This document shows, piece by piece, positions 1 through 13,700 of a stretch of 64,000 bases of DNA (the stretch's first letter is position 1; each line of letters starts with the position of its first letter). The position numbers and the translations under genes were made by a program. The stretch covers positions 62,001-126,000 of the forward strand of contig JAJKFJ010022811.1 of assembly GCA_027382625.1 (NCBI GenBank). Reading direction: 5' to 3'. The stretch comes from Tetmemena sp. SeJ-2015 (Eukaryota > Ciliophora > Spirotrichea > Sporadotrichida > Oxytrichidae). Below the pieces are notes generated by a model, which made no database searches, was not told where the DNA came from, and saw only the letters and a program-made list of their open reading frames with translations.

Positions 1-614
1 AGAGTGTATTTAAATTACTTGTGTGAGAAAATTGCAGTTGGTGTTATGAGATTTTTGGTTCTGAAGAATGAAAATAATTATAGTAAATAATTATTTTCTC
101 ATGAAAAAAAGGAAACAGGGGCCAATCCAATATTAACAATAACAATAAAGTCCCAAATAAACTGAGTTTAATGCCCCTAGGTCACCCATTGCTACTCCAA
201 ATATCCAGTAATAAACCCTTTTCACTTATTACAAAGTGAATATAGAAATAAATTGAGCATTATTGAGAACTTATTTGTAAATAGCAGCAGAGGAAGTACT
301 CAGTTATAAACAAGTCCCCTAACTTAATTAAAGGAAAAGATGACTACAAAGCAAATAACTTGAACAAGGTCAAATCAACTAAGAATTAAATTCAGCATTT
401 TCCTCAATCTAAAAATGGAAAATTTACAACATCTCATGCCAATAACATTAAGTAAACTAAAGAAAACCAAGATCTTTATCATGTATAAGAGAGCCACAAT
501 AAAAACATAAATGGAGATAAAAAAGTTTAGTAGCGGTAGCACGAAGCTTATTAAATCAGAGTATTAGCAAGTAGCTAAAGAGATCTTAAAATAGGATTCA
601 TTTTCCCTAAATAG
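1..614. other. AT-rich stretch, no gene recognised
   Basis: No reading frame with the Gln-rich coding character of the neighbours was found on either strand. It precedes the first ATG of the + strand GOLD gene, so it may hold that gene's leader or germline-limited spacer. Nothing else is supported. Confidence 0.4.
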
Positions 615-3600
615 ATGTCTATAATCGACACGCCATTAGATCTATTTGAACCTTTCGAAATCCAAGCGATATAATAGAATTACTAGAGTTGAGACAAATT
701 TCTGCAAGTAAGAAAGCTAATGCGTAAAAAGCGAAGAGAAACAAGACAGGTAGAGAGGCAGATCAGTCTAGTAGAAATGCAAAATGTTCTCAATTAATTA
801 TTCTTTATTAGAATTGTATTGCTTTTGGTCAATGAGTAGATGCATAAGTAACCACCATAATTATTGAGCGTAATTTCTCAAAATAAGGAGAATATGGATT
901 TATAATCTAATGCATAGTCTAAGAGTAGGACATCATTTTTGGAGCAGCAATTAAAGGAACAACATGAATTCACCTTTCAAAATGACTCTGTTAGTTCAGT
1001 CTCTCAAAGTAAAGAGGCAGTTAATGTCAAATCCTTCAATCAATCACCTTTGATTACGATTAAAGTAGAGTAAGAATAAAATAAGGAAAAAAGCATAAGC
1101 AAGTACAACAAAAATACAAATGATCAAAGAGTAGAACCAGTTAAAATAAGTGTAAAGCAAACTCAGCCTATAAAATAAGATTCATTAACAGTTGATTCCA
1201 TCATAGCCAACTCCAGAGACTACAGAAATAAAAATGATTAGACCCTCAAAACCATAGTAGGTATTAATTCAACAGCCAAAAAAGAAGGCAGGGCCAATTA
1301 GCAGGTGGTGGAATTTCATCACAAAGTTAGCAAAAGCGAAATTAGAGTAGCAAATAAAGCATCTTTTAATCGTCATCAGCAAGCTAAATCTTAGCTTCCA
1401 TCTTCAATTCAAATATCTCAGTAAAGCAAGAAATTCTTAGAATAGAAAGTTCATACATAGAATCAATTATAAATTAAGAATATTGAACAGACATATGCTA
1501 AATAGAAGAGTAAAAGAGAATCTCTAAATAAATTTAAATAAATCAAAAGAAATAATTTTGAATAAACTCTAGACGTTAATTAATCACTTGATTCAATTAG
1601 ATTTACTGAAGACGATTGTAATTTTTATTCTCTTATTTTCAAAGCATCAAAAGTGAGTCTGATGATGGAAGGAAGACTTAGACAATTGCAGATATATCTA
1701 AAATTTCCACCTCTCCAAGGCCTAATGATTCAATTTTTGTGAAAGCTTCTCATTTAATTTTTATTTATTGAGAGTTTAGATTTCTAGCTTTCCAGGAGAA
1801 AGTTTTACGCTATACTAGAAGAGTATAAGAGTGGAAGGATAGGGCAGATTTCCAATAATTTCAGAATTCGTAAAAATAATTCACTAACATATATATATAT
1901 ACATGTTAGAATATGTCCCAAAGTCTTTTGAAGGAATTTTCAAAATTATCACTATAGACTTTGCCCTCCAAAAATATGCAGCCCTCCTCTTCTAACGTCA
2001 GTAACAGCGGGTTGGGAGTTTTGAGGAAGCAAACTTTCAAGACTAATTCAACTGCAACTGCAACTGTATCTAAGTAAAACAGAAACTATCAACAAGTCCC
2101 CACAAGCTCATGTCAAATTAACTTATTTGGAATTATGAAGTGCTTATTTAAATATGGCAAGACAAGTATAAAATGTACAAGATTAAACCCTTCAAAGTGA
2201 TAAGTGGCTAAGAGGCAGTAGAAAACTTAAAGTACCAAAATATAGTACGCATGGCTGAGAGTTTACTCTCAGACAACGAGAGGATATTTCATAGTCAGAG
2301 AAAGTCAGTGGTGCAGTAATACTTGACAACTACAACCTCAGACAGCCCTTTGAATTTATTTTGTGGCTTTATAATATACTCTATTATTACTTTGAAATAA
2401 GATGTCTTGGCAGCTAGAAATGGGATGCTTGATACCATATATGTTTCATCAACTCAAATTTTAAAGAAGACAAAGCTAGATTAAAGTAAGAGCAAGGATC
2501 ACAAAAGTTCATTCAAGCCTTCATAATTTCTTGCCACTTCTCCATCTCCGAACTTAAAAGAGGAGTAAAGCTCAATTTTTTCAACTGAATAGCCTAAACT
2601 TATTTATTTAAGCCAATGTCTTTTAATCAACTTTATTTTGCTCTTATTAAATTGATTTACAAAGCCAATTTCAAGACCAGGTGTTTAGTTACTTAAGATG
2701 ATATAGAATCAGTACGCGAGTTAAAAATTAAAATTTTAAAAATAAATATATCTTACATACTTCTGATAATAGATTCATAGCTTTTAGATTTAAAGTAATG
2801 AGTGGCAAGTAACAATAGCCATAGAGGGGTAAGTACGAAATAGAACCTAAAGGAAGAAAACTGAAAATGACAGCAAATGATATAAATGATTCTATTGAGG
2901 AGCTGAGTAGTCAATATAAATATATATACATTTATATCTTTTAAGTCAGCGATCTATTATGAATGGAGAAATTGACTCAAGTAGTGCTGTGAAATCACTA
3001 GTAAAAAGTGAAATTGTCCCTTAGACCTTTTTCAGACAAACTTCAAATACCAATTTCAAGCAATAGATTTGAAATTTGATTTTTATTTAATCCTTAATAG
3101 ATGTAAACCGTGAAGGTTAAAGACACTTTTAAGGTTTACTAGTCAGGGAGCACTGCTCAATAACTGAGGCCTATTCAAATAAGGAAACCTAATCACACTC
3201 TTAACTCTTCCTACATTAATTTAAACAATAGCCTTTACTCGTCATAATAAAACAAGACTCTCATCTAAGCTAATTAATCATAGATGTTTATTGTGTGTGC
3301 TAGTTTTGTGAATAAATCGAAAATGAACACACTCCAGAATAACACAGCCACCTCTATCAGCCCTTAGAATATCTCCATAATAAACGGAGAGACGAATAAT
3401 TATCCTGACTCGAGCTCTTTTAGCGTAGGTTCCCTTAAAGATGCGAGAACCACAGCCTATAATAAGCAGACTTAGATGCAGCCAACCAGAGTTAATCTTA
3501 GATAGACTTTGCTCAATTTAAGCAACAACGACTACCAGAGTCCTATAGATCGAAAAAGACCTCTAAATAAGTTTTCTAGATAGACAGAGAAGCAAAGCCA

Positions 3601-5987
3601 TCCAGAAGATTAAGGTGGAGGCTAGGATAAATCGGACACTTCTTAGAACAACTCATTTGCTAACTCAGAAAATTTATTTCCTGATTATTATATTTCTCTG
3701 GTAATTTTAAGAAATGCTGAATCATAAGCCTTTTATGCATCGGCACTAGTTTTCATAGCAGAGAGACTAAAAGTATTACGACCAATACTAAGAGTACTTC
3801 AATTTATTATAAAAATATCGCAAATCATTTTTATGATCCATACTATTCAATCAAAAGAAGATTCTGCGCTAATCAATTGACATGATCTAGTAGAGTAATC
3901 AAGACTTTCAAAAGTTCAAAAAGAGAAACACTTATATGAATCAAAGTATGGACTAGTCAGCTCAACTTTAGAAATAAATTGAGTTTCCTAATATCAAACA
4001 AGGTATTCAATTGTACATTTTGATTTTAAATAAGGGGGCCTTGCTTAGTCATCGTTCATCGGAGATAAGACTCAAATGAACTATCTTCCCTCCATTTAAA
4101 ATCAGATTAATCAGCATCAAATAATAAATTATATAGACAAATTATTAAATATAGCAAGGCAAGATAGTGTCGGCTGCAAGTTCAATGAACTCCAAGGATA
4201 TAATTTAAAATATAGAAGAAGAGAAATCAAACTTCAACCAGAATAAATCACCAGTTAATACATGCAAGACATCCTCAATCACCAAGCCTTAATACAATTA
4301 AGTCGTGAAGGCGATCAATGATAGCAATATTCATGTTAATTTGAGTAAAGCTTCCAATTTCGGTAAACTCAAGCTAATGAGTAAATATAGAGAGAATATG
4401 CTTTTGTATTTGAGTTCACAGAATAATGTAAATAGCAATTTTAGGAATTCTCATCAACTAATGACCTCTTTAAAACAATCATAGCTTCCCTAAATTAATT
4501 AGTGAAGTATTCTATTCTCCTATTTTACTCTTGGCTTGTATTATTCTTTTATTATTGGCTAGATAAGGCTTGTGAATGGAACATGGGAAGAAATAAACAA
4601 TGAGGAGGTAGTAAGATACAGCTTATGCGATTCTCATCTGAAGCCAATCTCGGGCTCTATTCTGATTACTAAGCCCGGAGTCTACAAAGTGATCTGGCAT
4701 AACTCCTATTCCTACTTGAAGGCAAAGATCCTGAGATACAGACTTAGGGTGCTTGAGTTGTTTAATTTCGATGTGTGAATTAAAATATGATTGAGAGAAA
4801 GGAGGCTTAAGAAGAAACAGAAGAGACTGTGTCTCATTCGCATATAGAAGATCTTTTACTTTGAATGAGCTTAGTGAGCAAGAGGATGAGATTTATCGAG
4901 GATTGACACAGATTTATCAAGGAGTGACCCCAGTTATCAAGATTGTGAAACCTCAGCCAGGAAAGCAAGTTGTCAAGAGCTTGTGTAAGTTTTTTATTTA
5001 GTAAGTTCATAAATTTTTAGATTCTCAATCTCTCGTACTTCTAATAGAAGAGAACAGATGTTACTTGAAATTGAACTAGTAGGATCAAAAGCCTCAAGAA
5101 GATAGCTTCAACTTCATTTCATCTGCAGATGTTTACGTGCAGCAATTGAACAGCAAGTAGATCGTGGCTACTGAATTTGATAGTGCCAAGTACTTTGACG
5201 AGGAATCTTAAATCAGCTAGATTTATATCCTCACAAAGCTTAGAGGATTCCAACATGCATCTACTCTAAAACAAGAAACACATAAATACTTAATCATTTA
5301 AGAATTATGAAAGTTAATTCTCTGCAGGCTAAAAGTCTCAGCTGAGAGAATTTATAGTCAGGGCAGAGAAGACATTGTACTACACACTTGAAAAGATAGG
5401 CTTTAAGCATAAAATCAATCAAAGTGCAGAATTTTACTTCGCTGATGTCTGCGACACTTTAATTTGCTACAATATTTTAACCTCAATTAAGAAAAATTCC
5501 AAGAGCTCTGGAGATTCAAAACTTTCTCATCCTAAAATAAGTGACCTTTTTGTATCTGGAAATGCTAATTTAATGCTCCTTCAAGATATGAGAAGAGGGC
5601 TATTCCAAGTTTCAGATCTAAATGAATTGAAGGCAGTACAGTTAACAGATCATATTGAAGAATCTAAAGAGAGCTACTTCCTTAATAAATTTTTTTTATA
5701 CAATGGGGGCCATTCATTTAGCCATGATTTAAGTCAGCACAAAGAGTTTTATGAAATGATACTCACAAATCTTAAGGTTACTCGAAAAATAAATAAATTT
5801 TTAACTTTATGTTACACAGAACATAGGAAGAGACTCCATTAGAATATTTGAAGATGACTGTGGAATAGAGTTTGATGGGTTAGAAGATCACACTTTCACT
5901 TTAAGAGAAGAAGCCTTGAAGCATGCTACTCATTTGAAAGAGATCTACAATTTATTCAAGAAAGGAGTGGCTTTAAATTTGAAGTGA
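615..5987 (+). CDS. Gln/Asn/Ser-rich protein with GOLD domain, multi-segment
   Basis: Starts at ATG 615 (MSIIDTPLDLFEPF). A long low-complexity N-terminal part rich in Gln, Asn, Ser and Lys runs to about 4.48 kb with several introns or IESs. Removing an 84-bp IES at 4488-4571 (pointer GCTT) joins LKQSQ to VNGTWEEINN and gives a GOLD domain (about 4570-4770): KPISGSILITKPGVYKVIW, then NSYSYLKAKILRYRLRVLE. GOLD is a beta-sandwich of p24 and Sec14-like proteins, usually tied to membrane traffic. The C-terminal part (4.79-5.99 kb: NELSEQEDEIYRGLTQIYQG, LREFIVRAEKTLYYTLEKIG, RIFEDDCGIEFDGLEDHTF) matches nothing I recognise. It might be a separate gene starting at ATG 4787, since a TGA follows the GOLD domain, but a 23-nt GT...AG intron would bridge it. 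Stop TGA 5985-5987. The N-terminal exon map is not fully resolved. Confidence 0.55.
4488..4571 (+). other. IES in GOLD gene, pointer GCTT
   Basis: Direct repeat GCTT at 4484-4487 and 4568-4571. Removing the insert keeps frame (KQSQL into VNGTWEE) and removes a TGA. The insert is strongly AT-rich. Confidence 0.65.
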
Positions 5988-6013
5988 ATTAAGATTAATT
6001 TAACTAAGTTAAT

Positions 6014-8952
6014 TCATTATGATTCATTAAAATTGCTAGTTATTTCACATTTTAATTCAGAAAGAATTAGGAATTTTTTCTAAGACTAAATTAGCTGAGT
6101 GCTATAGGTTGTGTGCCCAGGGCATTCTATGGTGCAATCAAAATTCTAAGCCCTCTTAAGTGTTCTGTATTTGACATCTGATCCGCACTAATCTCTTTAT
6201 TTGACCACATCCGGCACATTGTTAAAAATAGGAATCAAGCCTATAGGTTCTACTGAGCTCATCACTCCATAAAAGGTATATTTTAGAATGTAGTCTTTCA
6301 AACTATACACGTTTGAGAGCTTCCCGTTAATTATTCCACATATTTTTGCCTTTTGAAGAATCTCCTCTCTTCTATTCTTAGGATTGAGAACAGCTGCTCC
6401 ACCCCACAGGAACACATCATGGATTATCCTAGCTGCTCTAGCAACGCCTTATTTATAGAAATGATGAAGTACATTTAAACACTACAAGGTGATTACAGTT
6501 CCTAAACTGTGGCCGATCAAACTTATTGCTCTATCTGCACAGAAGTCATGCTTCATCAGGAACATAGCGAGCATAGTTCCTGCTACTTTCGTTTGGCTAA
6601 GAGCATACTTGAATTATTTTTTGAACCCTTTTAAGAAGAACAGCTTCCCCATAAACTTAGATTTCTTGCCTTTCTCCTTATAATGGCCTTCATTCCAAAA
6701 GTTAGATAGAGATAGTGAATTCCAGTTAAGAGAAAATACCTCTGCATGCTTATAGTGGTTTGTCACCAGAGCCCAGCTCTCAGATTTTTCCACATCTTCA
6801 GTTAAGAAACCTGAAATGCATATTACAACGTGCCTGCTTTTAGATTAGTACGAGCTTATCTTCTTTAGATTTAATATGCTTGCTTTGTGAATTGACTCAT
6901 CTATTCCGAGTGCTCTAAGTTCATTTTTAAATTCATTGACAGCTAAATCCTTCAGCATGTATTCATCTTTCTCTTTAAAGGATGCAAATTCTCTTTCAAA
7001 TATTCCCAAATAGAACCAGATTTTAATCTTCTTATCCTGCATTATAATATGCTTGATTTTCTCTTGTAGAGCCTACAGAAACTCTTTAAGTAATTCTCTG
7101 TCACCTGCGGTATAGCATGAAGTGATAAAGTAATGGAATATCACGTATAGATGAATGTTGATGAACTTTTCTTTCTCGCTCTATATATCCAGTGCTTCAA
7201 TTTTAGTATGTAAGGAAATCAAGTAAGCCTCGATTTCTTCAGTCTGAGTCCATAGGTCGTCAATATTAATTACTAAGTCGTATTAAAAGGCGAACTGACA
7301 AACCTTTGATTCCAGATGAATACTGTCTAATTTCACCTCTTTATTAACTGGAAGCCTAATTAAGATGTTGTAAAACACTTGAAGGTTATCTATGTCGAAT
7401 TCTGGGAGCCTTTCTTTTCTGTGATAGAGTTGAACAAACTACTACCAGTAATCCTCATAAGAAGTTTGGAAAGTTTTGATAAACTCATTTTTTAAGTCGC
7501 TCTGATAAAATTAAAAAGATGGTGAATTGATTCTAGATCAGATTATCATCAATCTAATAAAATACAAAGAATAGAAGCCCGAGAATACATTATAAAATTG
7601 AGTATCTATTCACTCCAAGTCGCTCAAGCTAACTGAGTCCTTAAAAATTAATACGAGATAGATAGATAGATTATTTTTCAGAAAAAGTGAGAGACAAATG
7701 CAGAAGATATCGAGTTGCGTTAACTAAGATTGTTGATCTTTTATATATCAATAAAGAAAAATTGATAATTTTTAATTAAATTTATAATCTTATTCAAACC
7801 TAACCTCTCATATTTTTACAAAATATGTAGATAGATAAATTTATACTTAATTCCTCTCAAATAATTTCCTGTTTAAGTCAGTTAAAAATTCCTTCGATTT
7901 AACTAGTAGATAGTTCATCATGAATTGAGGAGGCTGAAATTTAGTTGTACCCTAAGGAAGAGAAGGAAGCACAATAGTATTTAGTTCTTCTTAAATCAGA
8001 GCTTCAAATTCTTGTTCTATCTTGACGATAAAATCCTCCTTGAATTTAATATGAATCTGACTTTCATTTTCGAATAAGTTTTTCTGAAAAATTGGCTTGA
8101 ACATAGCCTCTAATTTCTTTTCTACAGTAGGGAGAATGTTTCTCAAAAATTTGAACTTCTTTTCTCCAAGTATTCTTTCGAAGATGCAAAAATATAATTG
8201 CAAGCGTTATTGCATAAATAACGAAGCTTTTTCAGAAAGTTTCAAATTATTTTAGCTATTCACAATCTTTATTAGTTGAAATGATTCTTGTAATAATATA
8301 CTTTTCTACTTCTGATCTTTGCTTGAGTATTTAAGTTTTGATATTTGCATAGTACTCATACATTTGTTAATTGTCCTCAGTTTCTACTAAATCTTGCTCT
8401 ATCTACAGAATTCTATTTGCAAATAAGTCTCCTATCATCTAAATCTTTGTACTCTCTCCAAGTTTACATCAATTATTCATAAATTAGCTATAAATTCTAT
8501 GATTGAAGTTTGAGTGCTTCTATGAGATCTTGAGGCACATTAAGTAAATACTTGTCGTAGACATCATCAAGTATCTTGACTGTGCTCACATTAAAATCAT
8601 GCTGCCTGTTCAATAATTTGAATTATTTAAAATAAAATTTGTTGAACTGATTTGGATTGTATTCGAAATAGTCATCAATCTGAGATGTAGACTTTATAGA
8701 TTGGTTCGTCTCTATCTAAGTGGATTAGCTGTAGTCGTCACTACTTTGAGCTGTCTCGCTTTCGAAATTATAGATGTCTTCAAGTAGGTCGAAATCTAAA
8801 TCTTCATCCTAAAACATAAACTCTTTTCGTTTAAAATTATTATCCTAGTTGCTGTACTTTGAAGAAACTTTAGTTTGTACGTCTATTTTGGAAAATGGAC
8901 CAGGCACGTTAGAGGAGATAGACTTCTTTGCTTTCTCGAAGGGACTTGACAT
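6014..8952 (-). CDS. DUF726/TMCO4-like alpha/beta-hydrolase
   Basis: Transcribed right to left from ATG 8952 (MSSPFEKAKKSISSNVPG) to TGA 6014-6016. The first third is acidic and Ser-rich. The middle is helical (QTSYEDYWQQFVQLYHRKE at about 7.4-7.5 kb). The C-terminal third is the hydrolase core: HVVICISGFLTEDVEKSESW, then SLIGHSLGTVIT with the G-x-S-x-G nucleophile elbow (about 6.51-6.54 kb), then DVFLWGGAAV, GIINGKLSNVYSLKDYILK and VEPIGLIPIF. That order and the late 'vYS.kDyiL' segment fit DUF726 proteins such as TMCO4, which are membrane-associated predicted hydrolases of unknown substrate. At 7494-7616 an IES with pointer GAGCGACTT is evident; its removal deletes two TGA codons. Further AT-rich interruption near 7740-7860 is probably another IES or intron. 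It converges with the preceding + gene, 26 bp between stops. Confidence 0.75.
7494..7616 (-). other. IES in DUF726 gene, pointer GAGCGACTT
   Basis: On the coding strand GAGCGACTT occurs at both ends (plus-strand 7494-7502 and 7617-7625). Removing one copy plus insert joins VSLSDL to KNEFIKTFQTSYEDYW in frame and eliminates both in-frame TGA codons. Confidence 0.85.
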
Positions 8953-9056
8953 TTATCTATTTAAAGCTATATGACGAAATTTATTCTGCAAACAAAGATA
9001 GATTACTACCTTAAAAATCAATTTACAAAAGAATCAACCCAATCTAGCCAACTTTT

Positions 9057-10621
9057 TCAATTGAGAAGCCAATGTTGTATTCCTGGGTAGTAAAATTATA
9101 GTGTAGAAGTGAGTTTGCATCGCTAATCAAATAGAAATAAATAATTTGTAATCTCCAAGTATCTCTTAAAATTTTGCTTTGGCTATATTGTAGATTCTAA
9201 TGGAAATCCACTTCTTAAGTGAAGTTGAGAAACCTCAATTGCAGTGTCTTACTCATATAGACAAAAAATAAACTCAACTTGATGGATGTAAAATATTGAG
9301 CTGAAATTTGGATTAAACTTGAGAATCTCAAGGGACTTTTCCTCGCTCAACTTCTTCTTAAAATTTTCATTGGTTTCGAGGGTGTTCAGTAAATGGTAAT
9401 AAAATATTGCTGCTATCTTATGCTTCTTTACATCCTCCATCTCTGCAAAATTTTGCAAGCAAGTCAAAATAGTGTCCTTCTAAAATCACTTGATGCTTTT
9501 AAAATATCTCATAAAATCTTTTCAGGAGTCGAAGGCAGGAAGACTAAATCTTAAAGCTTTTATGCCTAGTTATGAGTGCATTAATTCCATAGGCGAAGGC
9601 CTTGTAAAACTTTTTACACTTTTACTTTAAATAGCTTTAGAGTTATTTATCGACGTAAATATGTAGTGACTCAAGCCCATTCTAGTTTCTTGCTTTGACA
9701 AGGTACTCTGTCTATGTTATTAAGGTTTCTAATATTTTGGCGATACTAAATAGCACCTCCTTTTCTTAATCCTCAAACTCTTATTTTTCATCTTCAGTCA
9801 ACTGTGCTTCTTCCCTTTCTTAGAAATTTGCTATCAAAGTTTGACATACCTTAATGAACACTGCTTGTAGCTTGGAGGTGAAGTGCTATAATCAATAAGT
9901 GAAAGCTCTATATTACCTTGAGCTACAGATCTAAGCTACTAATTTGTGATAGTTGTACTTATAGACTCTCCAATATCATGAGATGCTAATCACTGTCAAA
10001 CTATGAATCTCTCAACTCCCTTGCCAAGTCACTTGCCTCAATTTTAAGCCTATCTTTATGATACTCTATCATCTTCATAGTATCCTCCTTCAAATCTACG
10101 CTAAGAGCTGAAAATTGAGAGCCTGCTTCCTGATTTGAGTCCTAAAGACACTATTATGCAAGCTTTAGTATCGAGGAACTTATCCTCTTATAGTTATGTA
10201 GAGTAGGAAATCTTTGATCTATCGAAGTGAGTTCAAGCAGCACTCTGATTTTAAATTAGTTGAAGTTTTAGCTCTATTTCAGAAGACTTTTGCTTTTGAG
10301 TTCTCCTCCCTGAGTCAGATAAAGTGACTTGTTTTACTTGCTGATGAAGGCAGTCAAAAATCTTAGAATGAGTAGGAGTTGACTCAGATCCTAGCAAGTT
10401 GGCAGATAATGTAGAAACTTCTAGAGTATTATAATTTGGATCTCAAGGGATGAAGTCAGATTTGGAGATGATAATTGCTCAAAGATTGTTGAAAGACCAT
10501 AGATATCAGCAATCTCCAAAAATTTTGAAGCATACAATTAAACCTAGAAACTTTATTAAGTAGACATTTTTACCTTTTGATCTGAGCTCAGGATCTTTTA
10601 TAATGCCTCTACTTTTTCCAT
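9057..10621 (-). CDS. helical protein of unknown function
   Basis: ATG 10621 (MEKVEALQKILSSDQK), TGA 9057-9059. At least two GT...AG introns are visible, one right after SSDQK (about 30 nt) and one after ISSLDLQLK (31 nt). The product of about 480 residues is predicted mostly helical (FLEIADIYGLSTIFEQLSS, ILQKFLHYLPTCQDLSQLLL, EVLFSIAKILETLITQTEYL), like an ARM/HEAT-type scaffold, but no diagnostic motif was recognised. One frame break near 9480-9520 is either a short IES or an indel. It lies between two other minus-strand genes: 105 bp from its ATG to the stop of the DUF726 gene's ATG side, and 81 bp to the PROPPIN stop. Confidence 0.6.
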
Positions 10622-10702
10622 TTTAAAAGTCTATTTTTTAAATTACAATCGATTTCACTTTAGAAACAATTATTTATCATTCAGAATTAAAACTAAATAT
10701 AA

Positions 10703-13700
10703 TCAAGAATCTGGTTGGACTGTACTATATTTTTCTACAAGTGCCTCAACACTAATATTAGAGTGGAGTTACCTCGCACTTTCATTATTATCTACATCTT
10801 CAACTGCCTCTGTATCATCAACGCTCTATCTATCAACTCTATTTGAGACTAGTGATGTCAAAGAGAAGGACTCAACCTATTCCATATGATATTCTTTATT
10901 TGCAGCAGCCAAAATTTTAAAAGTATTGTTTTTTTTAAATTAATTTTCCCAAACTTGTGGCTTTGACTTATTGGCACTTTTTTCCCGGGAAAAGACTAAA
11001 ACTTCATCCTGAGCACTCCCTCAGTATTTTATTGCTACTTATCTTTCAAATTTGCTTCTTTCAGTTTCTTAGAGTTACTGTTAACTGTAGAGAATCTGTT
11101 AGATCTATATTGGAGCTGAGTGAGCTTTTCATTTTCCTCAGGAGTCAGAATATTGTCAATGGAGTACTTCAAGTTATATCCAGATTAAGTTACGACATTC
11201 TAAATTAAAGATTAACAAGGAGAAGTATGCTTACGATTAAAGTAGGATCTGAAGATGGGAAAATTATATAAGGAGACCCTTGCGTTAATTCTTTGTCTAG
11301 TCTTATTTTCAGATGGCTTCCTTCTTAAGTAAGCATGCTTGGAAGAATCGTATTTTTGAATTTCTTAAAAAAGCCGCTGATCTGGGACTCCTCTTCTATA
11401 TTATCAATATCCTAGATCTCCTAGGTAATATTTTTAAGTCTAAAGAAATGTATAGTTCCACTTGCTCCCCCTAAAACGCCTATTTCGATGTTTGGTAATG
11501 TCTTGCAGATCTCAACTCTTAAGATTTGTAGCCTTCCAAAATTGGAGAGTGCGTTCGCTCCTCTTCGGAATTATTAAAGTGGCTATGCATTTGTATTATT
11601 TCTGAGATCACTTATAGAGTAAGTCTTAAGAAATATGCCTTAAAGATTTACAGCTAAGAGTCTTTCTCCATAATCATCAATGAGAACATCTCCAATCAAG
11701 TGCTCCTCTTTTAATTAGTTTTCTCCAAAAACATTAAGCACCTCATACTCACATTTAAAGATGTAATCCTTGATCTGGATAGAACATTTGCTCTTCTCTG
11801 ATAGAGTCGCCATGATTAGTCTGTAATCATCAGCAGAGAAAGTTGCAAAACTGCAGAGGCCTTTTTAATTATCTGAAGTTTTTACGCAGTCGATAAGATC
11901 TCTATTTTTGTAAAGGTACACTTGATTTAGCAAAGGGGAAAGATGAGTAGTGCATGTTGACTATTGATACCTCTTTCACTGGGTTTAAAAACATTTGAGA
12001 GTAAAGCTTTTTCCCCTTGTCATAAAAATCAACTCTAAAAATATTGACTAAAGCAACCAATGTAACTTACTAATTAGGTCTATTTTGTGTAATGATCGCG
12101 TATTATAGAGTTCTATAGAGCATAGAGAAGTGAGTGATTTCGAAACTAGTCTCTTAATGGTAAGTTAACTTGTAGGACTGAGTTTCGAAAATTGAGAAAC
12201 CAAGCTTATTACCCCAAATTGCAGCTATTTGTGTCTATATTATTGATCAACAATACAAATCCTTACATGATCTTGGTTTAAAATAAGCTTATGGGCAAGT
12301 TTTGGCTGAGAATCTTTCTTTTAAGAATTTTATTCACTGCTCTTATTGCTCTAACCGGTTGCTGGAGACAATATATTGCTATCACTATCAGTTTTTGAGA
12401 GAAAGGCATTAAGAGATAATCGTACCTAGGCGGTGTCATTGAAAATGCTTGCGTTTGCTATTTTATTTAATTAATTATATCTGAGAATAATTTGAATAGT
12501 CATGCGAGTTTAAGACTAAAATATAGGGGTTTATTTCGAGAAGTTCAAGTATCTCAAATTTAAATTTCTTGATAATTTAAATTTTATATCAAGATAAAAA
12601 CTTTTGAGTGTAATTTATTCAACGTATTCAAAAATTGAAGTTCAATTAATTTTAGAATATTTTAAAGAAGATAGAGATCATGCGTATTGAATTTAGTAGC
12701 ACAGTGAAAAATATTTGATTTAAAGAAACTTGAAATTTGAAGCTCTTCTATCCTACATAAATTCTCATCTATATTATCACTGCGAGCTCCTCCACTTTCT
12801 TATTTGACAAATTTCTTTTAAGCCTCTGTTGCAATGAAACTGTTGAAATTCTTAAAAGCCACATCAATATCCTTATGCCACCCTTGTAATGTATTTGAGA
12901 TATTATCTTTAATGTTAAGTAAGTTCTGCCTTGAATTAGACTGAGATATTACTTAGATCTGAGGCTTCAAATCATTAGGATTCAACAAAAGTGGACATTC
13001 GCTTTCATCTTAGGGTAGCTCATCTTCAGTAAGATTAACTTTGAGTGTGGTGTTTATGGAAGCCTGCGGTCGAGGGCTATTTTGGATTAGAGACTTTTTG
13101 CTTTAAGTAGCAGAGAGTGTTTGAGCCTTATCTTTATGCTTGCTGATTAGTGTTGCACTCTTGAGTTCATGTGCTGGGACATAATTTCGATAATTCACTT
13201 AGTGTGCAGTAAATTAAATGTAAATATGATTAAATCACTTAGATGTTCTCATCAAGAATAAGTTCGTGTTGTAAATCCTATCCTTCTGTGGTATTCTGCT
13301 CAGTCACTGGAGGTAAGTTTGATGACGTGTTTAAAGGCGGTGGTTTGATGTAATTCGGCCTCAACTCAAATTGATTAAACATAGTGTAAGACTTTACAAT
13401 TACAAAACAGGAAATATACTTCTTCTTCTCATATTAAATCACACTTATTAAATAAGACTTTGGTCTTAGATGTGTCGTAGGAAGAGCATTTTCCTAGCTT
13501 TTTTCTTTTGAGAGACTAGGCTCTATATTTTCCTCTAATTTGGAGGAGGGCTGAATAATTGGCTCTGGCTTTTTGCTAAAAAAGTTAGAAAACTGAGTAT
13601 TAAGGTTCATGAAGAATCCTTGAATCATATCAGGCTGTTGAGATTAGGTAGCTGCTGCAGAGGCATAAGAGTTCTATTCTATCTTGTGGTTATTTGAGTT

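Noticed and set aside
5375..5842. Kinesin-motor resemblance of the C-terminal half of the GOLD gene
   Set aside because: No P-loop, switch I (SSRSH) or switch II (DLAGSE) motif is visible.
7540..7620. TGA read as tryptophan (karyorelict or Condylostoma-type code), suggested by two TGA codons inside the DUF726 frame
   Set aside because: A 9-bp direct repeat GAGCGACTT brackets both TGAs. Excising one copy plus insert restores frame and family sequence, and Trp is encoded by TGG throughout. TGA as sole stop fits every other gene.
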